The notes under the pieces were generated by a model. It was not told the DNA's origin. It made no database searches and saw only the letters and a program-made list of their open reading frames with translations. A stretch of DNA of 64,000 nt, from the NCBI GenBank assembly GCA_015501055.1, contig JADNYV010000065.1, positions 1 to 64,000 of the forward strand, read 5' to 3'. The translations under genes and the position numbers were made by a program. Position 1 is the first letter of the stretch. Every line of letters starts with the position of its first letter. Source of the DNA: Mucidula mucida (taxonomy: Eukaryota; Basidiomycota; Agaricomycetes; Agaricales; Physalacriaceae). Below are positions 22,462-33,418 of this stretch, in pieces.

Positions 22462-23402
22462 CTAAAGTGGGATACAAGCTTCTTTCATGAGCTCCGGAAT
22501 CTCGACGTCTATGGCGACGATGTAAGCTACGGACAACCCAAAACGAAACGTCTACATACGATCCTCCGTGTGCTTCATTCGAGAGCAAAACATCAGCTCC
22601 TTATCTACACAAGAAGAGTCAGACCTGGAAAGGCCGGCGGCAGATACCGTACTGGGCCCAAAAATGAAATCGCCGCCCAGTTGAGAAATGTTGCCTTGTT
22701 TTCCCATCAGCGACGGATGCGAAAGGGGGCCTTTCTATGAGAAGGTCAGCTGAGAGATGGGCATAATACTTGAACTAACATAGATACTCTGCAGCGCGTT
22801 GGTCAACGTGCTAGTCTTAATGTAGCTTCGCTTCGTTTCACCAGACGGGGTACCAGAGAGATTTTCGACTGTCATACCGAGGGCACGATAGAGTTTGCGC
22901 GTGGGGTATGCGTATATCTTGCCGGTAAACTTCGTGTCACTTACATCAGTAACATCATGCATACAAAGAGTGGGCGTCGTACGAGCATAAGACGCGATGG
23001 GTTGCCATTGAGCACACCCAATGACGAATATCTGCACACCCGACTTTGTCAAGACGTCGGACGGTAGTCGAGCAAGGTCCTCGACGTATGCCTGTTGGGG
23101 TTGTAAAGCACGTCGGCGGGTAGCAATAGACTACTCACCTTACAGATCTAATTTCAAAGGGGAGAGGAGAGTCAACACTGTAGAAGAACATAATAACTAA
23201 CACCACAGAAGAAATGGCCTTAGTGGGCATGAGCTACAACAGGAGTGGCCCACGCATGAGAAGAACACTGACGAATGAAAACGACAACTGTCTTCCCTGA
23301 GGCGGGTAGAATGGAGTCGAAAGATACAAGTTGGCCTTTTGCGTCGAAAACCTGGAGCTCCTTGGCACCTGAGAGCGCTGCTTCATCAGGGAAAGTCGAC
23401 AT
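22462..23402 (-). CDS. AhpC/TSA-family thioredoxin-fold protein (PRXL2-like)
   Basis: Seven exons on the minus strand: 23402-23273, 23218-23202 (17 bases), 23147-23139 (9 bases), 23091-22780, 22734-22648, 22599-22560, 22508-22462. All introns are GT-AG, 47-54 bp except 45 bp for the fourth, and all joins keep frame (213 residues). Exon 1 gives DEAALSGAKELQVFDAKGQL and GKTVVVFI. The joined micro-exons give RHFFCGICKAYVEDLA, a thioredoxin-fold CGxC motif. Then VIGCAQWQPIASYA, KIYAYPTRKLYRALGMTVEN, GKQGNISQLGGDFIFGP and CSRMKHTEDHVEIPELM. This is the fungal peroxiredoxin-like AhpC/TSA family (PRXL2/AAED1 relatives), presumed cytosolic thiol redox protein. A 14-residue stretch in exon 4 (TLCMHDVTDVSDTK) looks inserted. 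No sign of decay. Confidence 0.85.
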
Positions 23403-23734
23403 GATAGCCGAGGGAAAGGAGAGTGGCGGATCTCGGCCCGAAGAGAGCGAAATGTACTTTGATCCCTCAAGCGTGGGTATGACTCACATAGACTCTATTA
23501 CTAGTATTGCTTTACTGAGCCCAAGATATGATATACGGGCCTACACTTTGCGCGGCACAGTTCAAAACACGGATGAATTTCAAATTGACACATCCCTCAC
23601 GTGATGGTATGTTGACAACGGCACGCGCAAGGCACGCGTTTCCCGTTAGTTTCCAAGAACCACCACCACCAACGTCTTCATCAAAAAGGTAGGCAAAGTT
23701 CTCCGCTTCGTGAATGCCTTTGACTAAAGTGTAG
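23403..23734. promoter_or_regulatory. shared upstream region of the AhpC/TSA gene and F-box D
   Basis: Divergent promoters. Near 23597-23606 is TCACGTGATG, a variant of the F-box upstream motif, followed by CCAAGAACCACCACCACC about 75 bp before the ATG at 23735. Confidence 0.4.
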
Positions 23735-24307
23735 ATGGCAATGAACTTTGAACAGAGTGCTGCTAGGATCACGGATGTCGTGCCCGTCAACTTTCTTTGC
23801 GACACTCAAACTATGGAGAGAATTGGCCAGTCACAGGAGAAAGAGGAAAAGGCGCTTCTCGACGTGGAGGATAACTTGTCCGTGCTTGAATTGCGCCAAC
23901 ACTGTCTTAAGGATGAGCTGGAAACCGTTGAACAACTGATTTCCGACGCTGTCGCAGAGCAGACATGTCTTCGCTCCTCCATTGCCAACCATAAATCCCT
24001 CCTAGCTTACTCCCCAGTTCGCGCCCCCCCAGGGGAGATCCTGATCAAAATCTTCCTGTATTACGTTGCACTTTCCCAGACTGCGCAGAGAAATGTTTTC
24101 CAAGACATCATTGCGTCCCACCGCAACCACACACCTATCCTCCTGGCTTGCCGTTGATGACATAATACCGCGTTGGCCAATCCTAGGCTCTGGACCACCA
24201 TCCCATTGATTGGTTCTGGTGGCAAGGATAAGTCATGCACCCATTCTTTGTTATCAGAGTCGCCTGAGGAGCTGGCCTTATATTGGACCGCCCTGCAAAG
24301 CAGAATC

Positions 24308-24801
24308 TGTTAGCAACTGACTATAGCCACATGACTAAACCAAGTACCACAGCAAGAACTAAAGGAGGAAACATTCACATTTGTAAGACTAGGCTAGGCT
24401 AGGTGTATAAACGAGATCAGAACTAAAGTATAATGATGCTATGCTACTGCTTATATACTAGTGAGTCTGTGTTTGGAACTCCTTGTGCATATGTGTTTCC
24501 GCTAGGGTTAACTCCACACCCTTGACCCAGCGTTGTATGCTACTAAGTCCGTGAAACCATTAAATATGAGTGGTAACTGCATGTAAGTAATAATACTGAA
24601 ACGACCATGTGTGCTACAAATGTCGGTAGTGTGTATCCAATAGGAAGTCCATGAGGTATCGGCATGTATGATGTCATCCATGTATTGGGCGTGTGTCCGA
24701 GACATGAGTACGGCTTTGGTAATGAAAAGGAGTATGATCGGTGACGAAACAGATGATGAAACAGTCCGTTGGTTGATAAGACAAGGCCCCGATTCATAAC
24801 A
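24308..24801 (-). repeat. gypsy 2, 3' LTR
   Basis: 494 bp, TGTTATGAATC...GCTAACA on the minus strand, lacking the same internal block as the gypsy 1 3' LTR. Confidence 0.88.
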
Positions 24802-25705
24802 TCACCCCCTCCTTAAGGCAAAAGTTCCATTCTGTGCCAGAGTCGCTCCATAAGGGCTGCAGAGGGTAGCATGACATCGAGGGGTTTGGTATCGGGCGGT
24901 GGCATGGGTCGGAATAAATGGGATGGAAACTGCAACATAGGAACTTCAATTCGAGCAAGCGCAGGTGGCTTTGGCTTGTTTGGGTACTGTTGGTGGAAAT
25001 CACTGATAGCCTCGTCGGCATTTTTGAGATTGCATGCCGGTTCCCATGTCTGCTCGTGTGTGCCATAACCCTTCCAGTGAACCTTGTATTAAAAACCCCC
25101 GCGGTACTTCCGGGAATTAACCACTTTCTCAACCTCCCATTCCGGTTCGGCTCCTTCCAGCACAGGTGGTGGATGCGTGTCTTGGGGTTGCGTCGGAAAT
25201 TGCGGCTCGTGGTAAGGCGTCAACAGGGCCTTATTGAACATAGGATGAATGCTTTTCCACGTGTGAGGAATCTGGAGCTTGTAAGAGCTCGTCCCGACTT
25301 TCTTGATCACTTTGAACAGCCCAAAGCGTTTGTCATTGAGCTTCTTCATTGGTCGGTCCGTACTGAGATTTGTCCCTTCCAGCCATACTTTGTCGCCTTC
25401 CTTGTACTCCACTGCCTCTGTCCGCTTCCTGTCATGTCCTCCTTTGCCATCTTCAATGCCAACCCCACTTCGTCCCATGTTTTCCTCATGCCGTCGGCAA
25501 ACTCCTGCGCAGTCTCATTTCTCGATGCCGTTTTTGGAGTGGTGCCTTTGTAGGGTCTGCAAAGAACAGAGTAACTTTGGTTGCCAAGCGTACCCAATCA
25601 TTGTAAACAAATTCGGCAGACGGTAACCATTCATGCCAGTCATTCTGATGGTAATTGACAAATAACCGTAAGAAATGTTCTATCTCTTGATTTAACCGTT
25701 CTGTC
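24802..25705 (-). pseudogene. gypsy 2 integrase C-terminus and chromodomain
   Basis: From 25705 down: TERLNQEIEHFLRLFVNY, DWHEWLPSAEFVYND (end of the integrase core), then DKVWLEGTNLSTDRPMKKL, FKVIKKVGTSSYKLQIP (the GPY/F-type C-terminal region). A chromodomain-like stretch KVHWKGYGTHEQTWEPA follows after a frameshift at about 25090. A chromodomain at this place marks the chromovirus clade, where it guides integration towards particular chromatin. Confidence 0.75.
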
Positions 25706-26895
25706 TTGAGAAAGTGGTTAATTCCCGGAAGTACCGCGGGGGTTTTTAATACAAGGTTCACTGGAAGGGTTATGGCACACACAAGCAGACATGGGAACTG
25801 GCATGCAATCTCAAAAATGCCGACGAGGCTATCAGTGATTTCCACCAACAATATCCGAACAAACCAAAGCCACCCGCGCTTGCTCGCATTGAAGTCCCCA
25901 TGTCGCAATTCCCATCACATTTATTCCGACCCATGCCACTGCCTGACACCAAACCCCTTGACGTCACACTACCCTCTGCGGCCCTCATGGAGCGACTCTG
26001 GCGCAGAATGGAACTTGCGCCTTAAGGAGGGGGTGATGTTATGAATCGCCATATTTTCACATTTTCAATCTTATCATATCTTATTGGGGGCTTGTCTTAT
26101 CAACCAACGGACTGTTTCATCATCTGTTTTGTCACCGATCATACTCCTTTTCATTACTGAAGCCGTACTCATGTCGGACACACACCCAACACATGGATGA
26201 CATCATACATGCCGATACCTCATGGACTCCCTATTGTATACACACCGCCGACACTCGTAGCACACATGGTTGTTTCAGTATTATTACTTACATGCAGTTA
26301 CCACTCGTATTTAATGGTTTCACGGACTAGTAGCATACAACACTGGGTCAAGGGCGTGGAGCATCCCTAGTGGAAACGCATATGGACAAGTAGTCCCAAA
26401 CACAGACTTACTAGTATATAAGCAGTAGTGTAGTATCATTGTACTTTAGTTCCGATCTCGTTTATACACCTGGCCTAGCCTAGTCTTACAAATGCAAACA
26501 CTTTCTCTTTCAGTTCTTGCTGTGGTACCTGGTTGAGTCTTGTGGCTATAGTCAGTCGCTAACAGAAGATCGGAACTACTTTCTACCACCTACCACACAT
26601 CCCTGATCGTCGATCAGCACTTTGCTGTTTGATCATCGCACATTCCCCTATTCCCTTTCCCTATTTACAGATCGACGGAATCCTAATTCTAGCGCACGTC
26701 CGCATACATGTGTATTGGTCCCAGTAGCGCCGGCTAACAGTTAGAGATAACTGCCTCGGGTGCTGGAAGTAGCCGCTCTCACGAGAACGAACTTTTGGCA
26801 GTTGCACTTCAGTGGGCGCTGTTTACGGGTCAACCCCCGTTCCCAGGAAAACTTCGGCTTACCTCACACCAGAGGGACGTCGGCTGGGCAATTGC
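25706..26895 (+). repeat. inverted gypsy block: element tail - LTR - leader
   Basis: Plus-strand order: chromodomain tail (EKVV, then KVHWKGYGTHKQTW from 25706), polypurine tract, complete LTR 26037-26564, primer site 26567-26578, leader to 26895. This is the junction of two head-to-tail elements or of a one-LTR circle, set in reverse inside gypsy 2 in place of RT and RNase H. Both junctions are abrupt. Confidence 0.75.
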
Positions 26896-27284
26896 GATAC
26901 ATCTTCTCCTTCATCTTCTGGCGAGTTGTACTCGGGTAGATAGCCGCAGCGGTCTGGGCATCGATCAAAGGTTAACGTGGATTCCGTCCAGTTGCTCGTG
27001 GGGTTGTGATATCGTAGCCAATCTAGCCCCAAAAAGATACTTGTTTTGCCAAGATTGGTGACGGCCAACTCAATCTTTTTGGCGTGATCACTTATCTTCA
27101 TCCCGACCTCCACAAAACCTTTGATTGTTCCTCCCTTGTTTAGGGTTCCATCCGCATTGTAGACAGGGAGCTTGACCGGTAACTCCTTGATCGGGAGTCC
27201 GTTCTTCTCGACGAATTCTTTATTGACGCAAGAAGCCGTTGCTCTGCTGTTGAGAAGGGCACTTGTTTCCCATTCAGAGCCTGT
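26896..27284 (-). pseudogene. gypsy 2 protease fragment
   Basis: Minus strand: [53 protein letters not shown]. The active site reads N-S-R-A-T where aspartic proteases have D-S/T-G-A-T, so it is inactive. Continues at 48614 on the far side of the copia insertion. Confidence 0.75.
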
Positions 27285-27520
27285 TGTTGGTTGTCGACCA
27301 CGTGATCCGCCAGCCTACAAGGCGGGATCGATCGGATGCTTTCCCTTAGTCTTTTCCACTACGACTAAGGGTAAGCATCCGCATCATTATGTACCGGCGA
27401 TATCAGACTGATAGATAGCACAGGCGTGTATTGACAGTCCGTATCGTTTAGGTACAATATAGTCTTTTCCACTACGACTAAGGGCGTGTATTGACAGTCC
27501 GTATCGTTTAGGTTCTAACA
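27285..27520 (+). repeat. copia 5' LTR
   Basis: 236 bp. Contains two direct copies of AGTCTTTTCCACTACGACTA and two of GGCGTGTATTGACAGTCCGT. Confidence 0.9.
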
Positions 27521-27531
27521 GGTTATGGGCC
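27521..27531 (+). promoter_or_regulatory. copia primer-binding site, half-tRNA type
   Basis: GGTTATGGGCC directly after the LTR complements the anticodon stem-loop (...GGCCCATAACC...) of initiator methionine tRNA, not its 3' end. Drosophila copia and yeast Ty5 use such a cleaved half tRNA as primer. Confidence 0.65.
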
Positions 27532-29880
27532 TTTGAACCCTTCCTGACGTTACAAGACCTCGAACACGCCATTTTCGGACGTTTTTACCGTCCCGCCTAA
27601 CGTATTTTCACGCATACACGCGTCTTTTCAACCCTGCAATGCCTGCCAAAATGAAGCCCGCCCCGGAACCCTCCACCCGACCTCTCAGACCCTCTGTCGC
27701 GCCGAGCACGTCGCTCATCGACATGGACAATGAAGCCACGCCTCCGGCCACTGGTGGAACGTCATTCGAAGAGAGGCTGTTGGAGCAGCAGGCACGGATG
27801 ATGGAGAACGAGGCCCGGATGATGGACCTGTTCGAGAAGGTTCTCTCGGGACGTAACCCATCACCCCGACCATCAACCCCTCCTCCACCGTCCCTTGAAG
27901 CGACCCGCTATGACCGCACACATCCCCGCATCAAGCAAGTGTCATTCGCCGTTTCATCATGGCCCGCAGGCAAACCCGCGCTCGACCTCGCCGAGTCCAA
28001 TTTCACGCGCTGGTCCGATACCTTACGCAATGTTCTCACCGTCTCCCAACCACTCATATACCACATCAAATCCGACACCAAGGGCATATACAACGAACCT
28101 GATGCTATTCTGGAGCCCCGCGCGTACGGAAATTGGGTCCAGAATGACGCCGCGGTTGTCGCTTTCATCAAACTTCAGATGGTGCCGGAGGAGGAGGCAG
28201 TCTACAAGGATATCACGACCGCCAAGTCACTGTGGGCCGCGATTACCGCGCGTCACCTCCACCGTGGTGTCGTGGCACAGATCACGCTAATTCGGCAACT
28301 TCTTTCTTACAACCTCGCGCCGGACGATGATCTCTCCACAAAGATCCACGAGATGGCGGAGGTGAACAAGAGACTGTGGGAGATGGGCAAGCCCACGGAG
28401 GACGACTTTCTCTGTGTCGCGCTAATCCGAGCCATGGGCACTCACTATCCGATCCTCCGATCTCGCGTTATGGAGAACATTGCACGGGCTACGGCGGAGG
28501 CACCGTACACGTCGGCGAACGTACGAAAACTCTTCGAACTCGAGGCAGCCGTCAAGAAGGACGACACTCTCGACACAGCCATGATTACCTCCACACAGAC
28601 ACGTGAGACGTGCGGCAACTGTGGCGGGTTGGGGCACGGAAAACGCTGGTGCGTAAGGAAGGGTGGAGGCATGGAAGGGAAGACCATTGCCGAGGCGCGT
28701 GAAGCGAAAGCCGCGTGGCGCCGCGAGAAGGAAGGCGACAAGTCCAAGGGTAGCGAGAAGCACGACAAGAGGTGCGAGAAGAAAAAGGACAGCACGGCCA
28801 ACGTTGCAGACACGAACGTCGTGGATTCGAACACCGATTTCTGTGGCCTGTCAACGGACATACTACAGGATATTTACACCGACGGCGTACACGACACCAT
28901 GGTTCCTGGCGATTTCGACGAACTCTTCATGCTAGGGATTGTGGAAGAGCCCAGAGCGCCGATAGACTGGAAAACCAACTGTAGAACTCTTGGCGACGAC
29001 GCGTACAGTGTTGCATTGGATGGATCCCTCAACCCTATCTCTCTCTCTGCATCTCCCTGGCTAGCTGACTCCGGCGCCTCTGTTCACGTCACTATGGATA
29101 AGACAGACTTCCAACACATACGCCCGCTGATTACGCCAAGGAAGGTTCGCGGCGTCGGAGGGACTTCCATCGAGGCGCGCGGTATCGGGAGTGTCGTCGT
29201 GAAGCTGGATCGCACAGGTACCGAACTCACGCTCAACAATGTCCTATGGATCCCTGAATCTACTGTCCGTCTTGTCTCCATTGCAACGATATCCGACGAC
29301 CTCCAGTGCGAGAGCCGCTTCTCCTCAACGTCTATTACCATTATCGCTAATCGCGGCCGCGGCCGCGTACTCGCTACAGGCACTCGCATCCCTTCTCGAA
29401 AGCTCTACAAACTCGAATGCACCAAGCTCGCTCCTGCTATTGATTCCGCTCTTGTGTCCGTTACACCAACTGCTGATATAGGTGTATGGCATCGCCGCCT
29501 TGGTCACCCCAATGTCCCAGCCATCCTTCACATGGCACGCCACGCTTCCGCGTCTGGTATGCCCATCAATCTCTCTACGCTGCCCCCCGTTTGCTCATCA
29601 TGCATCCTTGGGAAACAGCCGCATTCATCAGTACCGAAGGTACGGGAGGGCCCCAGAGCGATGGAGAGATTGGAGGAGGTGGCGGTTGACCTGACCGGTC
29701 CAGAAGATGTCGTGTCCGCCTCTGGCAACAAATACCTAATGTCCATCGTCAACGAAGCTACATGTTTCCCATGGGCTGTACCATTGCCATCCAAATCGAG
29801 CGCTTTTGAACGTCTACGTGTGTGGGAACTACGAGTGGAACAGCAGACTGGCCAACGTCCGAAGAAGTATCGATTCGACA

Positions 29881-30424
29881 CACCCTATACTGTACCTATA
29901 TAATAATACAGGCCTCTGATAAGAGGGCATTGTATTGCAATATAGGCTCTAATTATAATTGCTACTGAAGCGGACTTGTATTATAATACAGGGGGGTCCG
30001 TATTATGATACGGGTCCCCCTGCCTAATATAGCGGGTGGGGGCGGCACAGGGGGTGAGGCCCGCTGTGCCGTGATGCCGAATGTAGTCAGCAATGCTCGC
30101 ACTCGGGCATTCCCGAGCAATCACGGGGATGGCCAAATCCGGATGCGCCCCGCTCCCGCTCCCCTCCCTGGCGCGCACGCCACATTCCAGCACCACCCAT
30201 TTCAGTGGAGATTGCAATCACTCAGAATTCGCCTCTGATTGCAATGCCATGCGCGTCTGTAGCACATCTCGGGGTGGGCAGCAGGCGGTGACCGGGCATT
30301 CCCGAGAAGTCACGGGGATGTTCGAATCCGGATGCGTCCCGCTCCCGCTCACCTACCCAGTGCGTGCGCCACATTCTGGCCACCACAAATTTAATGTCAG
30401 CGAATGCATGTAAAGAATCTGCCC
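29881..30424 (+). repeat. KDZ left terminal inverted repeat
   Basis: 544 bp. Holds imperfect palindromes TTGTATTATAATACAG, CCGTATTATGATACGG and TTGTATTGCAATATAGG in the outer 150 bp. Two diverged copies of an 85 bp unit follow (about 30106-30190 and 30294-30379), each with CGGGCATTCCCGAG, TCACGGGGATG and AATCCGGATGCG. Confidence 0.88.
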
Positions 30425-30875
30425 CATCCGCCTCAGAATACCGGGCTACATCTCAAATTCCCCGCACGCTAGTTCGAATCCGACCCCGATCCGACACCGC
30501 TGATCTCCAGCAAATGCGTTCAGCCCCAAAAAACCTATTTCTGCTCACTATCCTATCACTCTTAGTAGTCCTGTCTGTGTACTGGGCAACGAACCGTGCC
30601 CAGACACGAATTAGAGCATTTTTGAGGGACTTGTCATCCAAGTGCATCAGATTTCCCAATTTGGAAATCTACGCTCGTGCTGGCGGGCAAATCGCTGTAA
30701 TGAGCGTGAAGGGCGGGCGTCGTGCCCAATCAATATGAATTTATTACAATGGCAGCGGGACATGTCTAAGTAAATATCTATCGATACCTAAAATCTATAG
30801 AGTAAGAAATGCGCTGGATGTGCGCGGATGTAGTTGGTCAGTTGGCAGTCTTTCTCCTCAATCGCTGTTGTGAAA
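30425..30875. other. KDZ inner flank, no gene
   Basis: Between the left inverted repeat and passenger gene 1. An ORF on each strand, neither with a signature. Confidence 0.35.
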
Positions 30876-31739
30876 TTACATGAGTTTAGAGAAACGTTTA
30901 AGGGAATCAGTACTTGCCTTGGCTACCGGATCATTCTCCTTGTCGACATCAGCTTCGGTGGAAGTGCGCTTTACTGATGTCGATGCAGAGGCGGTCTTGG
31001 ATACCTTCCGAAATGTGGCGTTGCGTATCATGTTGTCCAAGGCCCACGTCACATCAGTAACAGCGAGAACCCAGTTTTCGCGCTGCGCCGAACCTGCAAC
31101 ATCCGTGAGATCGGACACAGCCTCTCCCCACCACAGTAAGACCCTGATGACAAGAGTGATTCCGTTCCTGCCCGATTTGTCCTGAAGACCGTCCCAATTG
31201 ACAAAATCTGGCTTGATGAGCCGATCCTCATGAATCCGGGTAGTCGGCTGGAGTGAGCGCCACCATTTCCAGAACGATGGAACGAAGTCGTTGAGATCGC
31301 CGACGGGCCACTTCTTAGCCCAATTACGTCGTAGGCGCATAAAATCTGCAACGACCGATGGACGATGGTCCGTGGCTAATTTGGTCTTGCCATCGTCGAC
31401 GAATCCAGCCATCTCCTCGAAGACCAAGAGGGAGTCGATCAAGCTAATCCAAACTGTTCCCCATGCGGAACCTCGCCGAAAGGCGTCGAATGCCTGCTTA
31501 AGTTCTGGCCAAAATTTTGACTTGTCCACCTGGTCCCAGTGGAGTGTGTCGACATCATCACGAAGCTCATCGTCGACATGCATCTCTGTAAGAGGGGCAA
31601 TGAATTTGTCATCGGCGCTGACTGTCGGCGTGGAATCGTCAACATTGGCTAGGGATGGAGGATCCGAGATGTTAAGTGGAGTGGGAGCAGGATTGGGAAA
31701 GACTTCGACAGCCGCCGGAGTTGGACTGGTGACATTGAC

Positions 31740-31915
31740 GGCAGTAGAAGTTTCAACAGGAGCGGGATCAACGATGGGAGCGGCGGGCGAAGCGGTGGCA
31801 GGAGCGGCGGTAGGAGCGGCGGGCGAAGCGGTGGCAGGAGCGGCGGTAGGAGCGGCGGTAGAAGCGGCGGGCGGAGCGGTGGTAGAAGCGGCGGGCGGAG
31901 CATCGACGAAAGCGT
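31740..31915. repeat. minisatellite in passenger gene 1
   Basis: GC-rich 18-36 base units (GGAGCGGCGGTAGGAGCGGC and variants) in tandem, coding an Ala/Thr/Pro-rich linker on the minus strand. The long plus-strand ORF over it is a shadow. Confidence 0.7.
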
Positions 31916-32636
31916 CAGCAGGACCAACAATGGGAACGGCGGCAGGAGCGCCGGCGGTGTCGTCCTCCTCCGAGTCACTGCCCTCGCTCTCCTGGTTCCC
32001 AAATAGCGCTATGTGCCACGGATTCTTCTCCCCGCGTACCTTCGGCATGTACTTATGCAGGAAGGACTGGCTGTTCAAGGGGGAGCCGGGCATGATTGCA
32101 ATGAGCCGGGAATGAGCATACGCGATGTTCATCTCGCGTTCGAACGATATATTCGGCATTGCGTGGAGCTCTGCTAGACAGTCACGGCGCGCTGCATTGG
32201 GGAGGAGCTCGAGTAACGTCTTGAACTCCTCGTTGAGTGGTCGTTCCGATGCCAATGGCCTCGATGGCGCTGTGGAGGGCGGAGTGCCAGCGTCTTCGTT
32301 GGGAGCGTCCGCTGTGGTACCAGAGGTCGGTGCCGTCTTTGGTGTCGTCTCTGTTGACGTTCCCATGGCGCGGCTCGCAATCTCAGCCTCCGCTACGACA
32401 TATTTAGTCGCTCGCTCGTAGAAGCCAAATAAACACGTACTGAAGCATTTCATTCCAAATCTAATCATGATATCTTCAACATTCTGGTATCCAGCGGCGT
32501 CGTGCTCGTTCCATTTGACACCAGATGCGAATGTCCGACCAGAGTGAATGCTAAGTGAAACTGAGAGTCTGACACGAATAGAAAGGAATGAAGACATACC
32601 CTCGACACTCGATACGACCGTCATGCTCAGCGATGG

Positions 32637-32951
32637 TGTAAACCTAGGGTTTACTCGTAACAAGGCAGATCGAGAGACATCCCGTTTCGGGTGACGTGTT
32701 GTTTGGCTGGGGAGTGTTTGGTCGTAGGCGGAGTTTTGGGGCAGGAGAATCGAGAAGGGACTAGTTCTTGGCTTTTGACCACCATCTTGTATCTCGCTTA
32801 TCGTCGCCGCCATATTGGAGTGTGTTCTTATCATTGTGTGTGTTTCTCCTTGACTTCTCATCTCTGTCTCCCGACTACGTACGCGATTACCCCATCTCTC
32901 TGCCTCGATCCCATCTTCGTGTTTACCGTCGTCTAGCACGACGGGTTTTCA
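32637..32951 (+). repeat. gypsy 3, 5' LTR
   Basis: 315 bp, TG...CA ends, starts with the near-palindrome TAAACCTAGGGTTTA. Confidence 0.9.
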
Positions 32952-32965
32952 CTTTTTTTTTGATA

Positions 32966-32998
32966 TGGTGTCGGTAACTGGAATCGAACCAGTGGCTC
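32966..32998 (+). promoter_or_regulatory. gypsy 3 primer-binding site with long tRNA match
   Basis: TGGTGTCGGTAACTGGAATC, continuing with GAACCAGTGGCTC. The reverse complement ends in CCA and contains a complete T-arm (ACTGG-TTCGATT-CCAGT), so it is the 3' part of a tRNA. The match extends well past the usual 18 bases. Confidence 0.65.
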
Positions 32999-33303
32999 CG
33001 TGTCGTCATCCCTCCACGTGCGACGCGCTGGCTCTCTTCCCACACGTCTAATGCCTCACACTCGTTCAAGTCCTCTGCTTTCAGCCAAGTATTCTCTTCA
33101 GGACCGTACCCCCTCCACTGAACCAGGAACTGTTTTCGCGTGCCTTTCCCCTTCTCATCAACGATCTCTTGTACAAAGTGCTCTTCCAAACCATCGACAC
33201 CAATCACCGGACCAGGTCTCTCCAACTCGCGAGATGGGAACAAGGTAGCGTCGTTCGGGACAAATGGCGCCAGTTCCGAAATATGGAAAGTGTTGAACTT
33301 ATG
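32997..33303 (-). repeat. inverted copy of the gypsy 3 chromodomain region
   Basis: Reverse complement of 35227-35533 with no difference I can see. Codes minus-strand SHKFNTFHISELAPFVP and the chromodomain FLVQWRGYGPEENTWLKAED. Confidence 0.8.
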
Positions 33304-33418
33304 CGACTGGGGAACGTCCAAAGTATATGAAGAACGTTCCGCGTTCGCGAGCGTCCCCGTCCCCGCTCCATCTAGAAGCTTCGGCACGCATACAGGTGCT
33401 ACTCAGAATAATTTCGCT

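Noticed and set aside
28422..28861. minus-strand ORFs within copia gag
   Set aside because: Codon shadows of the 754-codon gag-pol frame.
31291..32115. 274-codon Gly/Ala-rich ORF on the plus strand
   Set aside because: Antisense shadow of the Ala/Pro-rich minisatellite in passenger gene 1.
30876..32939. 687-residue protein on the minus strand
   Set aside because: The ORF runs through the gypsy 3 LTR and an intron; only its C-terminal part belongs to passenger gene 1.
32966..32998. tRNA gene
   Set aside because: Only the 3' third of a tRNA is present, directly after an LTR; it is a primer-binding site.
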